Positions 5,418 to 6,058 of a stretch of 6,058 nucleotides of DNA are shown here, piece by piece. The position numbers were made by a program, and so were the translations under genes. Source of the DNA: Nitrososphaerota archaeon (lineage in GTDB: Archaea > Thermoproteota > Nitrososphaeria > Nitrososphaerales > Nitrosopumilaceae); the NCBI GenBank assembly GCA_028867235.1, contig JAGWGS010000087.1:1-6058 (forward strand), read 5' to 3'. The first letter of the stretch is position 1. Every line of letters begins with the position of its first letter. The notes under the pieces were generated by a model. That model saw only the letters and a program-made list of their open reading frames with translations, ran no database searches and was not told where the DNA came from.

Positions 5418-5876
5418 TCAAGACAAGTTTTGAAGTGATGAGATTATTTCTTGTCCGTGTTTTTCTGGATTGATATCCCTGAAAATTTTTGAGATCTTGC
5501 CATCTTTTCGTATCACAAAAGTAGACCTTTTTGCCAATCCAGCAATGTTCAGTCCTGCATATGTCTTGCATACCGTCTTGGCAGTGTCACTTAGGTGCAG
5601 ATATGGTACATTATACTCTTGCACAAATTTTTTCTGGTCAGGTATGGTGTCAATTGATATTGCAAAAAGTTCTGCGCCAAGTTCTTTTATCTTTGGATAC
5701 ACTGCAATGGTAGCTTGTGCCATCTCAAAGACCTTCTTTGATGGGCATGCAAACAAGTGATTCTTTGGATAAAAACACAGTACGACGTTTTTCTTGCCAA
5801 GAAATGAACCCAGTTTTACATTGGTGCCATCATTTGCCGTAAGATCAAAATCAGGTGCGTTATCGCCCTCATTCAT
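5418..5876 (-). CDS. Peroxiredoxin (PrxQ/BCP-like) with altered active-site motif
   Basis: Thioredoxin-fold peroxidase of the AhpC/TSA superfamily, expected to reduce hydrogen peroxide or organic peroxides in the cytosol. 152 residues, the usual size for BCP/PrxQ. Visible landmarks: GDNAPDFDL at 4-12, the strand-turn VVLCFYPK at 31-38, the peroxidatic cysteine Cys44 in FACPSKK, and the conserved Arg117 in KRSTFVI. The family motif PxxxTxxC here runs from Pro37 to Cys44, but the Thr position (41) is Leu; this Thr normally helps activate the cysteine and bind peroxide. The common resolving Cys five residues after Cys44 is absent (Val49). Cys103, in TVCKTYAG, is the best candidate resolving residue; Cys34 is buried in a strand. 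It may be a one-Cys or unusual two-Cys enzyme, or a peroxiredoxin-like protein with another role. The ATG start has a TATA box 26 bases upstream. Confidence 0.9.
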   Translation of the reverse strand: MNEGDNAPDFDLTANDGTNVKLGSFLGKKNVVLCFYPKNHLFACPSKKVFEMAQATIAVYPKIKELGAELFAISIDTIPDQKKFVQEYNVPYLHLSDTAKTVCKTYAGLNIAGLAKRSTFVIRKDGKISKIFRDINPEKHGQEIISSLQNLS

Positions 5877-5897
5877 AACATATTCACAAGATTACAG

Positions 5898-5905
5898 GTT
5901 TATAC
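5898..5905 (-). promoter_or_regulatory. TATA box for the peroxiredoxin gene
   Basis: On the minus strand the stretch reads GTATAAAC, centred about 26 bases before the ATG at 5876. This fits leaderless transcription. It lies in the 61-base gap after the pyrophosphatase stop, so the peroxiredoxin has its own promoter. Confidence 0.6.
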
Positions 5906-5937
5906 CGTTTTTGCTTTGATTTTTTATATCAGAGATG

Positions 5938-6058
5938 TTATTTCTTGAAGCTCTTCTGGTAGAGCTTGATACCTGCAAGTATCTCTTTTCTTGCAGCTTC
6001 AGCATTTTTCCATCCGAGGATCTCTACTTTCTTTCCTTCTAGTTGCTTGTATACCTCA
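5938..6058 (-). CDS. ppa: Inorganic pyrophosphatase, C-terminal end (partial)
   Basis: The minus-strand frame entering at the window edge is open for 39 residues to a TAA at 5938-5940. The segment VEILGWKNAEAARKEI matches the conserved C-terminal helix of family I soluble inorganic pyrophosphatases, where E. coli Ppa has a very similar GWENAEAAKAEI. The enzyme hydrolyses pyrophosphate to two phosphates in the cytosol and drives biosynthetic reactions. The metal-binding aspartates lie upstream, outside the window. The peroxiredoxin follows 61 bases downstream with its own TATA box. No strong T-run follows the stop, so some read-through is possible. Confidence 0.88.
   Translation of the reverse strand, partial: EVYKQLEGKKVEILGWKNAEAARKEILAGIKLYQKSFKK

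Noticed and set aside
5470..5760. 96-codon plus-strand frame opposite the peroxiredoxin
   Set aside because: It is antisense to the peroxiredoxin, whose motifs are clear, and its translation shows no recognisable domain.
4811..5876. Peroxiredoxin and arginine decarboxylase as one operon
   Set aside because: They share a strand with a 55-base gap, but the gap holds a T6 run right after the first stop and a well-placed TATA box for the second gene. Separate transcripts are more likely.

Overview
The window looks like a piece of chromosome from an ammonia-oxidising archaeon (Nitrososphaerota/Thaumarchaeota, probably Nitrosopumilales). Four things suggest this. The set of genes fits: a deoxyhypusine-synthase-family protein, a pyruvoyl-dependent arginine decarboxylase, an M3B oligopeptidase, a single-pass surface protein and an inorganic pyrophosphatase. 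The DNA is AT-rich. Most genes stand alone. Nearly every start codon lies about 25-28 bases downstream of a TATA-like box with no room for a Shine-Dalgarno leader, as in leaderless archaeal transcription. The lineage call is inference; nothing here was searched against a database.

Layout. 1-61 (+) is the tail of an unidentified gene. 87-1160 (-) is a deoxyhypusine synthase family protein. 1161-1503 is a 343-base gap with no convincing gene but an unusual run of short perfect inverted repeats. 1504-3276 (+) is a PepF-type M3 metallopeptidase. 3277-3389 is a short gap that opens with a GC-rich patch carrying a perfect 10-bp hairpin. 3390-3578 (+) is a small Cys-rich, probably zinc-binding protein. 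3610-4791 (+) is a secreted, C-terminally anchored surface protein. 4811-5362 (-) is a pyruvoyl-dependent arginine decarboxylase, convergent with the surface protein. 5418-5876 (-) is a PrxQ/BCP-like peroxiredoxin with an altered active-site motif. 5938-6058 (-) is the C-terminus of inorganic pyrophosphatase.

Two genes belong to polyamine metabolism. Arginine decarboxylase makes agmatine, the usual archaeal entry to polyamines. The deoxyhypusine synthase family protein uses a polyamine, either to modify aIF5A or, given its altered pocket residues, possibly to make another polyamine. They are about 3.6 kb apart and have separate promoters, so they are neighbours and not an operon. The other genes are housekeeping (peptide turnover, peroxide defence, pyrophosphate removal) or lineage-specific unknowns. 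I see no mobile element, CRISPR array, tRNA or rRNA. The most interesting items are the non-canonical DHS pocket, the GC-rich hairpin patch after pepF, the hairpin cluster in the 1.2-1.4 kb gap, the peroxiredoxin lacking its catalytic Thr, and the two uncharacterised proteins in the middle.
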